Assembly (NCBI RefSeq): GCF_011421635.1 | Contig: NZ_WTLI01000013.1 | Coordinates: forward strand, 95,006 to 153,308 | Length of the DNA stretch: 58,303 bases | Reading direction: 5' to 3' | Source of the DNA: Paenibacillus turpanensis | GTDB taxonomy: Bacteria > Bacillota > Bacilli > Paenibacillales > YIM-B00363 | Shown: piece after piece, positions 33,312 through 41,540 of the stretch | How positions within the stretch are numbered: position 1 is the first letter of the stretch | Layout of the letters: each line of letters starts with the position of its first letter | The notes under the pieces: model-generated | Database searches by the model: none | What the model was told of the DNA's origin: nothing | The model's input: the letters and a program-made list of their open reading frames with translations, nothing else | Position numbers and translations under genes: made by a program

Positions 33312-33818
33312 TTAATTCAAGCGATATACCATAAGGTCCTCATCAAAATAAACGTCGTTGAACTTTAAAGCCCTTCGTTCGATGCCATAGCTCTCGAACC
33401 CCACGGATTGATAAAGCCTTTTTGCGGCTTCATTGGTCGATGTGACTGTTAGATTGAGCTGCTCGAGCCCTTCGTAGTTGCGGGACATCTTTATCAATGC
33501 AAGCAAAAGAGCCTTCCCTACGCCAGCTCCACGTGCTTGAGCTGATACGTACATCCCGTACACATTTCCTTTATGCTTCATTTTCATGCCGCTTTCGCGT
33601 ACAAAGGTTACGATTCCGGCCAACGAACCATCATCCATGAAAGCCCCCAAAACAAACTTGTCCTCAGTTGGTCGAATTCGATCCACCACAGTTTCTAAGG
33701 AAAAGGCAGCTTCTCTTTCATACGTCGAACCAAACGCATCGGGATCACATTGTAGTCCGGCCAAACGTAATGCTTGATATGCCTCGGCATCATGCTCTTG
33801 CAATACCCGGATATTCAT
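33312..33818 (-). CDS. GNAT-family N-acetyltransferase
   Basis: A 168-aa acetyltransferase. The acetyl-CoA motif appears as MYVSAQARGAGVGKALLLAL near residue 89-108, preceded by GIVTFVRESGMKMKHKGNVY (strand before motif A) and followed by NLTVTSTNEAAKRLYQSVGF near 119-138. The C-terminus is a long strand ending in DLMVYRLN, like the aminoglycoside- and amino-acid-acting subgroup. The target is unknown. Confidence 0.9.
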   Translation of the reverse strand: MNIRVLQEHDAEAYQALRLAGLQCDPDAFGSTYEREAAFSLETVVDRIRPTEDKFVLGAFMDDGSLAGIVTFVRESGMKMKHKGNVYGMYVSAQARGAGVGKALLLALIKMSRNYEGLEQLNLTVTSTNEAAKRLYQSVGFESYGIERRALKFNDVYFDEDLMVYRLN

Positions 33819-33853
33819 TTGTCTTCACCCCCAAGACTATCATACTTAAGAAC

Positions 33854-34249
33854 TCACTTCGTTGTAATAAGATTCAAAACCAGCAGCGCTAAAACGATAA
33901 CAACCAAAACAATGAAAAATGCTTTAACAAACCCTTTCACAAACTCGCGTACGCCCGTTTCGCGGTTCGTTATTGTAAAATACTCTTTTATCCCTATTCC
34001 CACGATCGTTAAAATCGAAAGTAAAGCTGAAAATCGTACAAGCTGCATCACATAAACTCGCAAAGGAATATAGTTCGTTTCGACAAGTCCTCTTCCCAGG
34101 TTTATCGTTTCTTTATCGGGGAACACGACAATTCCGATCAACAGCCCCACGATAAAGCTGTAAATACCGCCTTTAACTAATTTGCGTTCCATAGAACCTC
34201 CTTGGTTTGAGACTTCATCTATTTGTATCGGTTCAAGCTCACTTTTCAT
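33854..34249 (-). CDS. Unknown small membrane protein
   Basis: A protein of about 131 aa with three hydrophobic segments (YSFIVGLLIGIVVF, LVRFSALLSILTIVGIGI, AFFIVLVVIVLALLVLNLI). It has no recognised family. Start options: the ATG at 34249 has GGAG eight bases upstream, and the ATG at 34192 has AAGGAGG very close upstream and would remove a polar N-terminal stretch. The shorter form may be real. Confidence 0.65.
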   Translation of the reverse strand: MKSELEPIQIDEVSNQGGSMERKLVKGGIYSFIVGLLIGIVVFPDKETINLGRGLVETNYIPLRVYVMQLVRFSALLSILTIVGIGIKEYFTITNRETGVREFVKGFVKAFFIVLVVIVLALLVLNLITTK

Positions 34250-34316
34250 GGCTATTTCTCCATTGTACATCACGGTACCCATTAAAGGAACGATTTGGAA
34301 GGTAATAAAGAAAGAA

Positions 34317-34373
34317 AAAGAATCATTTCACCGCATACCTGGTATCCAGTACAGGCTCGGTTCATGATTCTTT
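34317..34373 (-). terminator. Terminator after the SRPBCC gene
   Basis: AAAGAATCAT (34317-34326) pairs with ATGATTCTTT (34364-34373). On the minus strand TTCTTTCTTT follows. It is 17 bases past the stop codon at 34390. Confidence 0.65.
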
Positions 34374-34389
34374 CGTCTCGTTCAAATTT

Positions 34390-34803
34390 CTAAATCATCG
34401 CCTTAAAGCTGTTCAAGACTTGTTCCCACCGTTTTTTCATTTCATCACGTTCCTCCAAGTTCGGCAAATGCTCTTGGTGGAAGCTGATCGTGCTCTTTAA
34501 GCTGTCTTGGGAGATGGTTCGGATTTGTAGTATGGATGCTCTTGGCCATCCTTCTTTTTTCCAGTTCATTCGTATATTTTGATGCTGGTTTACGACTCTG
34601 ATGTCACCCGAGATTCCCTCGTCGGTATGAAAAGAATGCCCGATTTGGAGTGGAAAGGAATCCACCTTTCCTAACCAAATTTCGATTCCCTTCGCTGTGG
34701 TAACAAGCTCCCAAGCTTCCTCTACACGGAGTGGAAACGTCTTTCTTACTCCGACTTGAAATCCTGCAGACTGCGTCAAGCCAACAACCTTTTCCCCGTT
34801 CAT
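34390..34803 (-). CDS. SRPBCC-domain protein (AHSA1-like)
   Basis: A protein of about 137 aa with the START/SRPBCC ligand-binding pattern: VGVRKTFPLRVEEAWELVTT, then IEIWLG, GISGDIRVVNQHQNIRMNWK and a C-terminal long helix (RDEMKKRWEQVLNSFKAMI). I start it at the ATG at 34803, which follows GAAAGGAT. The open frame runs 27 codons further upstream without a site. The role of such proteins is hydrophobic ligand binding or stress response; nothing narrows it here. Confidence 0.8.
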   Translation of the reverse strand: MNGEKVVGLTQSAGFQVGVRKTFPLRVEEAWELVTTAKGIEIWLGKVDSFPLQIGHSFHTDEGISGDIRVVNQHQNIRMNWKKEGWPRASILQIRTISQDSLKSTISFHQEHLPNLEERDEMKKRWEQVLNSFKAMI

Positions 34804-34903
34804 GACAAATGCATCCTTTCTATAAGAAGATCGGTAACCCTCTGGTTTTCCACTGACCTTATTACAAATGAAAGCGCATTCCATTACATATAAAATAAAA
34901 TTG

Positions 34904-35362
34904 CTAGCCTTGAACCGGCCGCATCGCTCCTACAGCAAGGGTATACCCGTCAGGATCTTGGATATATGCGTTTTTAAATTCAAAACCACCATGTGCTCCG
35001 GTAAAAGGAGGTACCGCGACATTTTCGCCCTTTTCTCGTACTTCTTCCACGAATTGATCAAGATCATCCCAAGAAACATGGATGTAAGTATCCCAGCCAT
35101 GATCAGGACCTTCCCACTCCGACGGATAAGTTGAACGCTTCTGTGAGGCGGCATTCGGACTTACATCTTCCGCCGATTTCGCCTGCTGCAAAATAAAGAC
35201 CATCCCGTCTCGTTCAGCATGTCCCCAATCATCTATTTTGCAGCCAAGAACATCACGGTAGTACGCTTGGGAATTCTTTAAATCTGAGACCAGGCGTACT
35301 TGAATGGTTCGTCCCAAGGTTGCTTTCGATGCTTCCATAACCTCTCCGTTTTCTTTATTCAT
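34904..35362 (-). CDS. VOC-family (glyoxalase/bleomycin-resistance-like) protein
   Basis: A protein of about 152 aa with the paired beta-alpha-beta-beta-beta pattern of the vicinal-oxygen-chelate fold: TIQVRLVSDLKNSQAYYRDV, GMVFILQQA, DTYIHVSWDDLDQFVEEVRE and the C-terminal YIQDPDGYTLAVGAM with metal-type residues. It may be a dioxygenase, a glyoxalase-like enzyme or a drug-binding resistance protein. The start chosen at 35362 has GGAGG ten bases upstream. Confidence 0.85.
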   Translation of the reverse strand: MNKENGEVMEASKATLGRTIQVRLVSDLKNSQAYYRDVLGCKIDDWGHAERDGMVFILQQAKSAEDVSPNAASQKRSTYPSEWEGPDHGWDTYIHVSWDDLDQFVEEVREKGENVAVPPFTGAHGGFEFKNAYIQDPDGYTLAVGAMRPVQG

Positions 35363-35395
35363 CCTCATCGCTCCTCCCAAAATGTAACGCCATTT

Positions 35396-35977
35396 CTAGT
35401 GCTTTTTGGTCAGCATCATTAAACCCGTTGACCAGTTCATTTTGCATATATAGAAATCCTCTCTTGCTTCCAGTTCAGTAATGAGCTCCGCCACCTTGCT
35501 CTCATGACCCTCGGGCCAATTCTCTTGCGGATTTAGATCATCGATCAGGTAAATCCCTCCAGGCTTTACCATGTTCAAAACTTCTTCAATCAAATAAAAT
35601 TTTCCAGGCCAAGTATCGGCAAAAATCAAGTCGAATTTCGCATTTTTATGCTCTTCGATGTACTTTCCTCCATCTTCAACGATGAGCTGTAAGCGTGGAT
35701 CACTTCCAAGCACTTCCATCGCTAGAGTCGAACATGCTTCATCCATTTCGACGGAATAAAGCTTGCTTTCTTGATCCATTCCATCAAGCATCCAAGCCGT
35801 AGAATAACCAACGCCGGTTCCTAGTTCTAAAATCGCACATTGTTTTCGAGATGCCGCTAAAGCCCTAAGAAAGCTTCCAGTTAAATCATCGCATGAAGCT
35901 GTAAAACCGTGCTGAGCGGCTCGCTCCCTAATTTTATCAATTTGGTTGGGTCTTTTTACATCGATAGTGTATAACAC
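35396..35977 (-). CDS. Class I SAM-dependent O-methyltransferase
   Basis: A protein of about 193 aa with the SAM-binding motif CAILELGTGVGYSTAWMLDG near residue 54, the acidic SVEMDEACS near 82, DLIFADTWPGKFYLIEEVLN near 119 and IYLIDDL near 145. This resembles bacterial O-methyltransferases of the caffeoyl-CoA/catechol type. The start is a GTG at 35977 with AGGAGG seven bases upstream. The longer upstream frame lacks a site. The substrate is unknown. Confidence 0.87.
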   Translation of the reverse strand: MLYTIDVKRPNQIDKIRERAAQHGFTASCDDLTGSFLRALAASRKQCAILELGTGVGYSTAWMLDGMDQESKLYSVEMDEACSTLAMEVLGSDPRLQLIVEDGGKYIEEHKNAKFDLIFADTWPGKFYLIEEVLNMVKPGGIYLIDDLNPQENWPEGHESKVAELITELEAREDFYICKMNWSTGLMMLTKKH

Positions 35978-36040
35978 TATTGCACCTCCTAGAGATTTAA
36001 AGTGTTGCAATTTAAGGTTTGACGCATCAACCTCACCTGT

Positions 36041-36736
36041 TTACCGAACAGCAGTCATATAAGCATTGTACAAGCTAGATCCTTGGTCGAGACACTCCCA
36101 GTATACGCGTCTAACTTCTTCATCGTGGCACAGTTTCAAATACGCCTCGTTCTCTAAAAGCTTGATCAATGGAAGCACTTCTTGATAATATTCCGGATTG
36201 TTTTGCTTCCGCAGAAGGGTTTTATATGTATGCAGAATAGAAACGTAAACAGGATCGATTAGTCGAAAATGGCACTTTTTGCGCTCTTCCCGAACGAAAT
36301 TATCGATCTCATGTACTAAGAACACTCCGTTGTTATGAGGAGGCGTTCCAAAGAAACAGTTGCTCACCGGCGAGCGATACCGGTAATGGTCCTCGTACCA
36401 TTCTCTTCGAACGGTAAAATAATGCCACCTCTTGATCTCTTGATATCGAGGCCCAAGCACTCTATGTTCCGTTGAATACATCCTTTCATTTGAAAAGGAC
36501 AATAGTAAATTAATAATAGCTGCATTGATTTCTTTCTCGGACAAATTCGTAATCGAACACCAGCAAATATAGTTATGATCGACGTTGCCCACGATGCATA
36601 CTTCGTCTTGCGGACTCACATAGATCTGGAAATAGATGCTTTCGTTTCGAATATCATAGCTGGGTTCTACATCGTTATCCGAGCGAAGGAGATTGTATTC
36701 GCGCACATCGCACCCCCATGGATTCGTAAGCTTCAT
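36041..36736 (-). CDS. Unknown 231-aa soluble protein
   Basis: A 231-aa protein rich in aromatic and charged residues, with no signal peptide or membrane segment and no recognised family. Notable stretches are WHYFTVRREWYEDHYRYRSP and the C-terminal helix-rich part. Its ATG overlaps the preceding VOC gene stop by ATGA, so the two are coupled and may share a process. Confidence 0.7.
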   Translation of the reverse strand: MKLTNPWGCDVREYNLLRSDNDVEPSYDIRNESIYFQIYVSPQDEVCIVGNVDHNYICWCSITNLSEKEINAAIINLLLSFSNERMYSTEHRVLGPRYQEIKRWHYFTVRREWYEDHYRYRSPVSNCFFGTPPHNNGVFLVHEIDNFVREERKKCHFRLIDPVYVSILHTYKTLLRKQNNPEYYQEVLPLIKLLENEAYLKLCHDEEVRRVYWECLDQGSSLYNAYMTAVR

Positions 36737-37086
36737 TTACATATCATTAACACATTCCCATCAGGGTCCTTGATCGTAAACCAATGATTATTCTGAATAT
36801 CGGTGATGATCTCTATAGGTTGCGATTGAATAAATTCATAAGACCTTTCAATATCATCGGTGGCCAACTGAAATACAGGGACTTTATGTACATTTTCTGG
36901 CGAATAAATCTTACTGTCTAATACGATATTGCTCTCTCCCTGCATGGGTAATACATAAATATGACCAAAAAAGATTTCACCATCCGCTGGGAGGCCCAGT
37001 AGATTACAATACCAATCTCTTGCCTTCTCAATGCTGCTGACTGGGATAAATACACCTCGGACAAGGTTTTGAATTGGACTAGTCAT
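36733..37086 (-). CDS. VOC-family protein
   Basis: A 117-aa glyoxalase-fold protein: VRGVFIPVSSIEKARDWYCN at residues 9-28, FGHIYVLPM, VPVFQLATDDIERSYEFIQS and the C-terminal FTIKDPDGNVLMICK. The pattern is the standard short VOC domain found in many Bacillota single-gene units. GGAGG precedes the ATG at 37086. It is translationally coupled to the unknown gene downstream. Confidence 0.87.
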   Translation of the reverse strand: MTSPIQNLVRGVFIPVSSIEKARDWYCNLLGLPADGEIFFGHIYVLPMQGESNIVLDSKIYSPENVHKVPVFQLATDDIERSYEFIQSQPIEIITDIQNNHWFTIKDPDGNVLMICK

Positions 37087-37124
37087 AGAAAGCTCGCCTC
37101 CATTTTATGCATAATTTTTCGTTC

Positions 37125-37721
37125 TTATTTCTTTATGCTATCTAGGCCATATGAGAAATCATAATCTGCGATCATTAAAAAAATGATGTTGTCGTTTTTG
37201 TCAAAAGCCATCGATAACGAAAGAAAACGTTCTTTCTCTTTCATGTCCATCCTCGATTTTAAGATTCTAAAATTACCTTCATCCGTACGTTCAAACAAAT
37301 AGGTAATCGATTTTGTTCCATAATTGACATCAACAAACCCGCCTGTACCATAAGCATGAATAACATCAGAAAACGAGTCGCCAAAGCCAATACCTTTTAA
37401 AGTTTTAAATCTTTTGTTACTGGGAGTGTTGTCTCTAATTAAGATTGCATTTACTTTTTCATTCTTATAGTGAATTTCTAGGCCTTCAAAAAGATATATA
37501 TCTATAAAATCAATGGTGTCAACATGGTTTCCAATCAACTGGGTAAGCTCATCCTTACTCATACCAAGGCCAATCGTTGCACCGCCGGCATCCTTAAGCT
37601 CCAAATCCTCTTGCACAAATGAATGGATCTCGAATGTTTGAACGGTTTGCAAAGGGATACTATTCTCCGAAATATGAGAACCTGTCATCAACAGCACAAA
37701 TAAGAGGAAGAATTTTAACAT
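37125..37721 (-). CDS. Unknown secreted or membrane-tethered protein
   Basis: A protein of about 198 aa with an N-terminal hydrophobic signal (LKFFLLFVLLMTGSH) and then a soluble domain beginning near GGATIGLGMSKDELTQLIG. The GLGMSKDEL pattern followed by a calcium- or metal-free beta-rich region is seen in many unnamed Bacillota extracytoplasmic proteins. No enzyme motif is visible. The ATG at 37721 overlaps the end of the acetyltransferase gene by seven bases. Confidence 0.7.
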   Translation of the reverse strand: MLKFFLLFVLLMTGSHISENSIPLQTVQTFEIHSFVQEDLELKDAGGATIGLGMSKDELTQLIGNHVDTIDFIDIYLFEGLEIHYKNEKVNAILIRDNTPSNKRFKTLKGIGFGDSFSDVIHAYGTGGFVDVNYGTKSITYLFERTDEGNFRILKSRMDMKEKERFLSLSMAFDKNDNIIFLMIADYDFSYGLDSIKK

Positions 37722-38230
37722 GGAAAACAACCCTTCGATATTTTTTGCACGATTTGTTTTTCGCCGTTCTTTTCGATATTTTTATAAAACTCCATACCAA
37801 GCTTTGTTGCTACCTGTTGTGATGCTAAATTACGATCGGACGTATACGAAAAAACCTCTTTATACTTACACACGTCAAAAGCGTAGTCCAAACAAGCAGC
37901 CGCAGCTTCCGTTGCATAGCCATAATTGCAATATTGCTTGATGATATGGAATCCGATTTCCGGCACCCATTCATTGTCAATACATTGCATCGTAATCCCG
38001 CAATCCCCTAGAAATTGCTCATCTTCCTTGCGTATAACTGCCCAAAGTCCGTGTTTATAGGTTTGATAGTTATCGATATTCCATCTGATCCAATTTTCAA
38101 CCTCTTCTTCGGAAAAAGGATGTGGATAATATCTCATAGAATCCTCGTCAGACAATACTTTCATTAGATCCTTTTTATCATCAAGAACAAGTTCTCTAAG
38201 ATAAAGTCTTGGGGTTTCAATGACAGCCAA
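37715..38230 (-). CDS. GNAT-family N-acetyltransferase, RimJ/RimL type
   Basis: A 171-aa acetyltransferase with the RimJ/RimL opening IETPRLYLRELVLDDKKDLM, then WAVIRKEDEQFLGDCGI, GFHIIKQYCNYGYATEAAAA (acetyl-CoA motif, near residues 92-111) and SYTSDRNLASQQVATKLGME near 128. It may acetylate a protein N-terminus or a small amine. The start is a TTG with GGGAGGTG eight bases upstream. Confidence 0.88.
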   Translation of the reverse strand: MAVIETPRLYLRELVLDDKKDLMKVLSDEDSMRYYPHPFSEEEVENWIRWNIDNYQTYKHGLWAVIRKEDEQFLGDCGITMQCIDNEWVPEIGFHIIKQYCNYGYATEAAAACLDYAFDVCKYKEVFSYTSDRNLASQQVATKLGMEFYKNIEKNGEKQIVQKISKGCFPC

Positions 38231-38289
38231 GCGCTAAGCACCTCCCATGTTTACATGATCGCTGATCCACTAGCGCAGTTTAAGAAGCA

Positions 38290-38697
38290 TCACAATCTCT
38301 CTTCACCATTTTTATACTCGTATAATGTGATATACGGCAAATTTGTTGAAGATAAAAGATCCTGGAGATACTTCTCCTGCTCATCAAAAGGTACGTGATA
38401 AGGCTCCGATTCGTCTTTTACATTTGCAAAAAGCACCCAACCAACGTCATGATTCGAAAACTTACATTTCCCTTCTACGTCCTGGTTGGGGTAAACTTCG
38501 ATGTACACCTGCTTGTCTTTATTCAAATTCCAATAATAATGTTTATAAACATAGGGAAGCTTCGACTCTAACAAGCTTTTGTTTTTCACTTTTGAGATCG
38601 TTCTGTTCATATATTCGAAGAAACGGGTAAGTTCATTTATGAGCATCTTCTCATCCTTGCCGCTGCATAAAAAACCGTATTCAACCATTTTATTCAT
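38290..38697 (-). CDS. Unknown 135-aa protein
   Basis: A 135-aa soluble protein with no recognised family. It has a helical N-terminal half (EKMLINELTRFFEYMNRTIS) and a strand-rich second half (QVYIEVYPNQDVEGKCKFSN, then VGWVLFANV). Such small acidic proteins next to GNAT and DUF genes are common in Bacillota accessory regions and are sometimes immunity proteins, but no toxin is adjacent. Confidence 0.6.
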   Translation of the reverse strand: MNKMVEYGFLCSGKDEKMLINELTRFFEYMNRTISKVKNKSLLESKLPYVYKHYYWNLNKDKQVYIEVYPNQDVEGKCKFSNHDVGWVLFANVKDESEPYHVPFDEQEKYLQDLLSSTNLPYITLYEYKNGEERL

Positions 38698-38724
38698 TTT
38701 TACATCTCCGCTCTCATGGATCCA

Positions 38725-39411
38725 TTACAAACCAGATTCAATCTTTTTCTGTAACACTTCAATCAGTTGGCCTTTCCTTGATGGAAAAGCAATCTCGATA
38801 TATTCCAATAGTTCTGGGTTGTTAAGGTAATAGCTTCTTTCTTTATTGGAACCTTCAATAAACGCAAGCAGCTTCTCATGATCTTTTAATACATCGATAT
38901 AGGAAATGATATGGTTATCGATAAAATGAATGATGTTCTCGAATTTCTCATGAGTAATACCGTACACATTACAGGAATGATTAAGCTTTTCTGACTTGCC
39001 TTCTTCATAACGCTCCATCTCGTCACCGAAAATTTGTCGGATCCGAACCGTTCCGGGCTCTCGACCAGGCAAATCATGAAGAAAAATGGCTGGGTGGCCA
39101 AACAGGTATCCTCTCTTTGACCTTGGCTGCGCAGTTTTTTTAACTCGGGCTATTTTCGTTGAAAAAAATGCAGGGATTATTTCTACATTTACATAATCAC
39201 CGGGTGTATTATAACCACTGGACCAAAACGCGATTTGCAGCGTAATCTCCTTATCTTTATACGTTATGGATGGTCTTGATTTAGCGTACTTGAATCCTTT
39301 AGTCGTATAATACGTACCGATCTCATCACAGACCGCCTGAAAAATCTCCTTGCATGATGTATAGGGTGAATCGTTATTTAAGATACTGTCTTGTCCTCCG
39401 ATCCACTCCAT
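38725..39411 (-). CDS. Unknown 228-aa protein (resembles DUF4304-type)
   Basis: A 228-aa protein with a segment GFKYAKSRPSITYKDKEITL then IAFWSSGYNTPGDYVNVEII, superficially like DUF4304 proteins of unknown function. The C-terminal half is helical (ISYIDVLKDHEKLLAFIEGS and a long terminal helix). No signal peptide or catalytic motif is seen. It ends 28 bases upstream of the next gene. The family assignment is tentative. Confidence 0.6.
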   Translation of the reverse strand: MEWIGGQDSILNNDSPYTSCKEIFQAVCDEIGTYYTTKGFKYAKSRPSITYKDKEITLQIAFWSSGYNTPGDYVNVEIIPAFFSTKIARVKKTAQPRSKRGYLFGHPAIFLHDLPGREPGTVRIRQIFGDEMERYEEGKSEKLNHSCNVYGITHEKFENIIHFIDNHIISYIDVLKDHEKLLAFIEGSNKERSYYLNNPELLEYIEIAFPSRKGQLIEVLQKKIESGL

Positions 39412-39476
39412 GATGTTATTCCGCCTCTCTCATTTTTTGCAATTCAACGCCGGATTACAAGTTTTTGATTTGTCAT

Positions 39477-39989
39477 TTATGGGCCTACTTTCGTTGCAAA
39501 GTAGGGGCCACACATCGATTCGTGGGTATTAACATAAGTCCAAGTACAGCTTTTATCGAAAATATATATATCTTGTTCATTATCAAAATCAGTAGAAATA
39601 AGTTCGGTTGCATTACTGTACAGCATCACAAATGGAGAGTTCTGATACATTACATAAATTTCATCTTTCAAAACCACATCGAACGCTTCTCTTGCTGCCT
39701 CCTCCTTTAAACAATCTTCTTTTTCATAACTGTAAATATGCCACTTGAACTGGTTATAATAAATGCTTTCTTTAGTTTCATTGCTTATTTTTCTTGTAAA
39801 ATTATATTCCCAAAGTTGCATTAATTTTTCTGATTCTTCAAACAGATATGTAACCTTCACTCCTTTTCCAAATAAATTCCATTTATGAAGGTAAATATTC
39901 CGAAGATAATAAACGAACCAGTAAACATTGTCTAGTTCCTCTTCCGGTAAGGTGTCTAACATTTGATTAATTTTATCTTTTATAATCAT
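39477..39989 (-). CDS. Unknown protein, DUF4275-like
   Basis: A protein of about 170 aa. The N-terminus is a short helix pair (INQMLDTLPEEELDNVYWFV). The C-terminal part, IYIFDKSCTWTYVNTHESMC followed by GPYFA, resembles the end of DUF4275 proteins. No function is known. The ATG at 39989 is preferred because AGAGGTAGAGG precedes it. The open frame runs 11 codons further. Confidence 0.6.
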   Translation of the reverse strand: MIIKDKINQMLDTLPEEELDNVYWFVYYLRNIYLHKWNLFGKGVKVTYLFEESEKLMQLWEYNFTRKISNETKESIYYNQFKWHIYSYEKEDCLKEEAAREAFDVVLKDEIYVMYQNSPFVMLYSNATELISTDFDNEQDIYIFDKSCTWTYVNTHESMCGPYFATKVGP

Positions 39990-40078
39990 GCCTCTACCTC
40001 TCTGTTCGTTCATCAAATCCATTTAGCAACCGGAAAATCATCATGATAAATTTACGACGAAAAATAGAATGATAAGTG

Positions 40079-40261
40079 TTATTTATTCTCTCTCATTTGT
40101 TGATATTTTTCCCGTGCAGTCAAAAATGATATCCCCATACCTACAATTAATATAAGAGCCTGAGAATTTAAGGTTCCTTGGTTTACGAAGCTAATCACAA
40201 TCTCTAGCACTCCATATAAAATCAATAAACAAGTAAATACCATTAAAATTTTCCACATCAT
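40079..40261 (-). CDS. Small two-segment membrane protein
   Basis: A 60-aa protein with two hydrophobic segments (ILMVFTCLLILYGVLEIVIS and ALILIVGMGISFL) and a basic tail (TAREKYQQMRENK). No family recognised. GAGGTGATAC precedes the ATG, which supports real translation. Confidence 0.6.
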   Translation of the reverse strand: MMWKILMVFTCLLILYGVLEIVISFVNQGTLNSQALILIVGMGISFLTAREKYQQMRENK

Positions 40262-40416
40262 GTATCACCTCAATTTATATTGACATGCATATACATACTT
40301 TCCTTTCGCACTTCCCTGTTCATCCATTCTACAACACTTCATCCATTATAGGAATGATTTGGAGATTCGCTTCTTCCTATTCATGTGCACTCGTTTGAAT
40401 GTAGGGAAAATATTTC

Positions 40417-40470
40417 TTGACTACAAGGACAGTCTCTCATACAATTCAGTGGAGAATGATTCTCATTCGC
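40417..40470 (+). promoter_or_regulatory. Promoter with Fur box
   Basis: -35 TTGACT (40417-40422), 17-base spacer, -10 TACAAT (40440-40445), followed at 40451-40470 by GGAGAATGATTCTCATTCGC. The last contains the inverted repeat GAGAAT-G-ATTCTC typical of a Fur-type iron-responsive operator. Iron-replete repression of the genes at 40509-43615 is expected. Confidence 0.82.
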
Positions 40471-40508
40471 AAAAACATAAAAATACATACTTCTTGGAGG
40501 TCAAAAGA

Positions 40509-41540
40509 ATGAAATCCCGTTGGTTTACGCCGTTCCTTCTGATGCTTTCCCTGACGGCAATTCTAGTTACAGGCTGTGGAAGCAAAGTCGAAACGACTCC
40601 GGAGCCGGCCAAGCAGCCTGCCGCCGAAGCACCGGCAAATTCATCCAAGGAAGCTACCGTGGCGGACGCTCCTCGCTCCATCAAGCATGCAGCCGGCGAA
40701 ACGGAGATCAAAGGAACTCCGAAGCGCGTCGTAGTGCTGGAATGGACCTATGCCGAGGACGTGCTTGCACTTGGCGTGCAGCCGGTCGGTGCGGCCGATA
40801 TGAAAGGATACAGCACAAACGTGAACGTAAAGCCCGCATTGGATACTTCGACCGTTGATGTTGGCACCCGGCAGGAGCCGAACCTGGAGACGATCGCCAG
40901 CTTGAAGCCGGACCTTATTATCGGAGTCAGCTTCCGCCATAAAGCCATTTACGAGAAGCTGAACGGAATCGCGCCAACGCTGCTGTTCGAACCGTATCCT
41001 CCGGAAAATGGCCCTAATCAATATCAGGAAATGGAAGAAACCTTCCTAACGATCGCTGATGTTTTAGGCAAAAAGGAGCAGGGCGAATCCGTACTGAAGC
41101 AAATGAACGAATCGTTCGCCAAAGCCGCGGAAAAGCTGAAAGCAGCCAATAAAGCAGGAAGCGATTTCCTGCTGGTACAGGCGTTCACTTCGAAGGACGT
41201 CCCTACACTTCGTATTTTTACGGATAACTCGATGGCCTCGCAAATTTTAACGAAAGTTGGGTTGAAGAACGCCTACAAAGCGAAAAAATTTGAGGTCTAC
41301 GGCTTTGCATCCACCGGAATCGAAGAGCTGCCCGCATATGAAAAAGCGAACTTCCTCTATGTTGTGCAGGAGAAGGACAACATCTTCGAAAATCAATTGA
41401 AGAACCATCCCGTATGGAACGGCCTTGGCTTTGTAAAAGAAAAACGTACCTATTCGCTTGGCGGCAGTACGTGGCTGTTCGGCGGTCCGCTGTCAGCCCA
41501 AGTCTTTGTTAACCAAGTAGTCGGAGAAATGACGAAATGA
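40509..41540 (+). CDS. Iron-siderophore ABC transporter substrate-binding lipoprotein
   Basis: A 343-aa binding lipoprotein of the FecB/FhuD type: signal peptide with lipobox LVTGC (Cys about 23), an acidic/Ala linker, then RVVVLEWTYAEDVLALGVQP, ETIASLKPDLIIGVSFRHKA and a C-terminal lobe. The long helix between lobes is typical of class III binding proteins. I start at the ATG at 40509 after TTGGAGG; the open frame 50 codons upstream covers the promoter and Fur box. Its stop overlaps the permease start by ATGA. It should capture a ferric siderophore. Confidence 0.93.
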   Translation: MKSRWFTPFLLMLSLTAILVTGCGSKVETTPEPAKQPAAEAPANSSKEATVADAPRSIKHAAGETEIKGTPKRVVVLEWTYAEDVLALGVQPVGAADMKGYSTNVNVKPALDTSTVDVGTRQEPNLETIASLKPDLIIGVSFRHKAIYEKLNGIAPTLLFEPYPPENGPNQYQEMEETFLTIADVLGKKEQGESVLKQMNESFAKAAEKLKAANKAGSDFLLVQAFTSKDVPTLRIFTDNSMASQILTKVGLKNAYKAKKFEVYGFASTGIEELPAYEKANFLYVVQEKDNIFENQLKNHPVWNGLGFVKEKRTYSLGGSTWLFGGPLSAQVFVNQVVGEMTK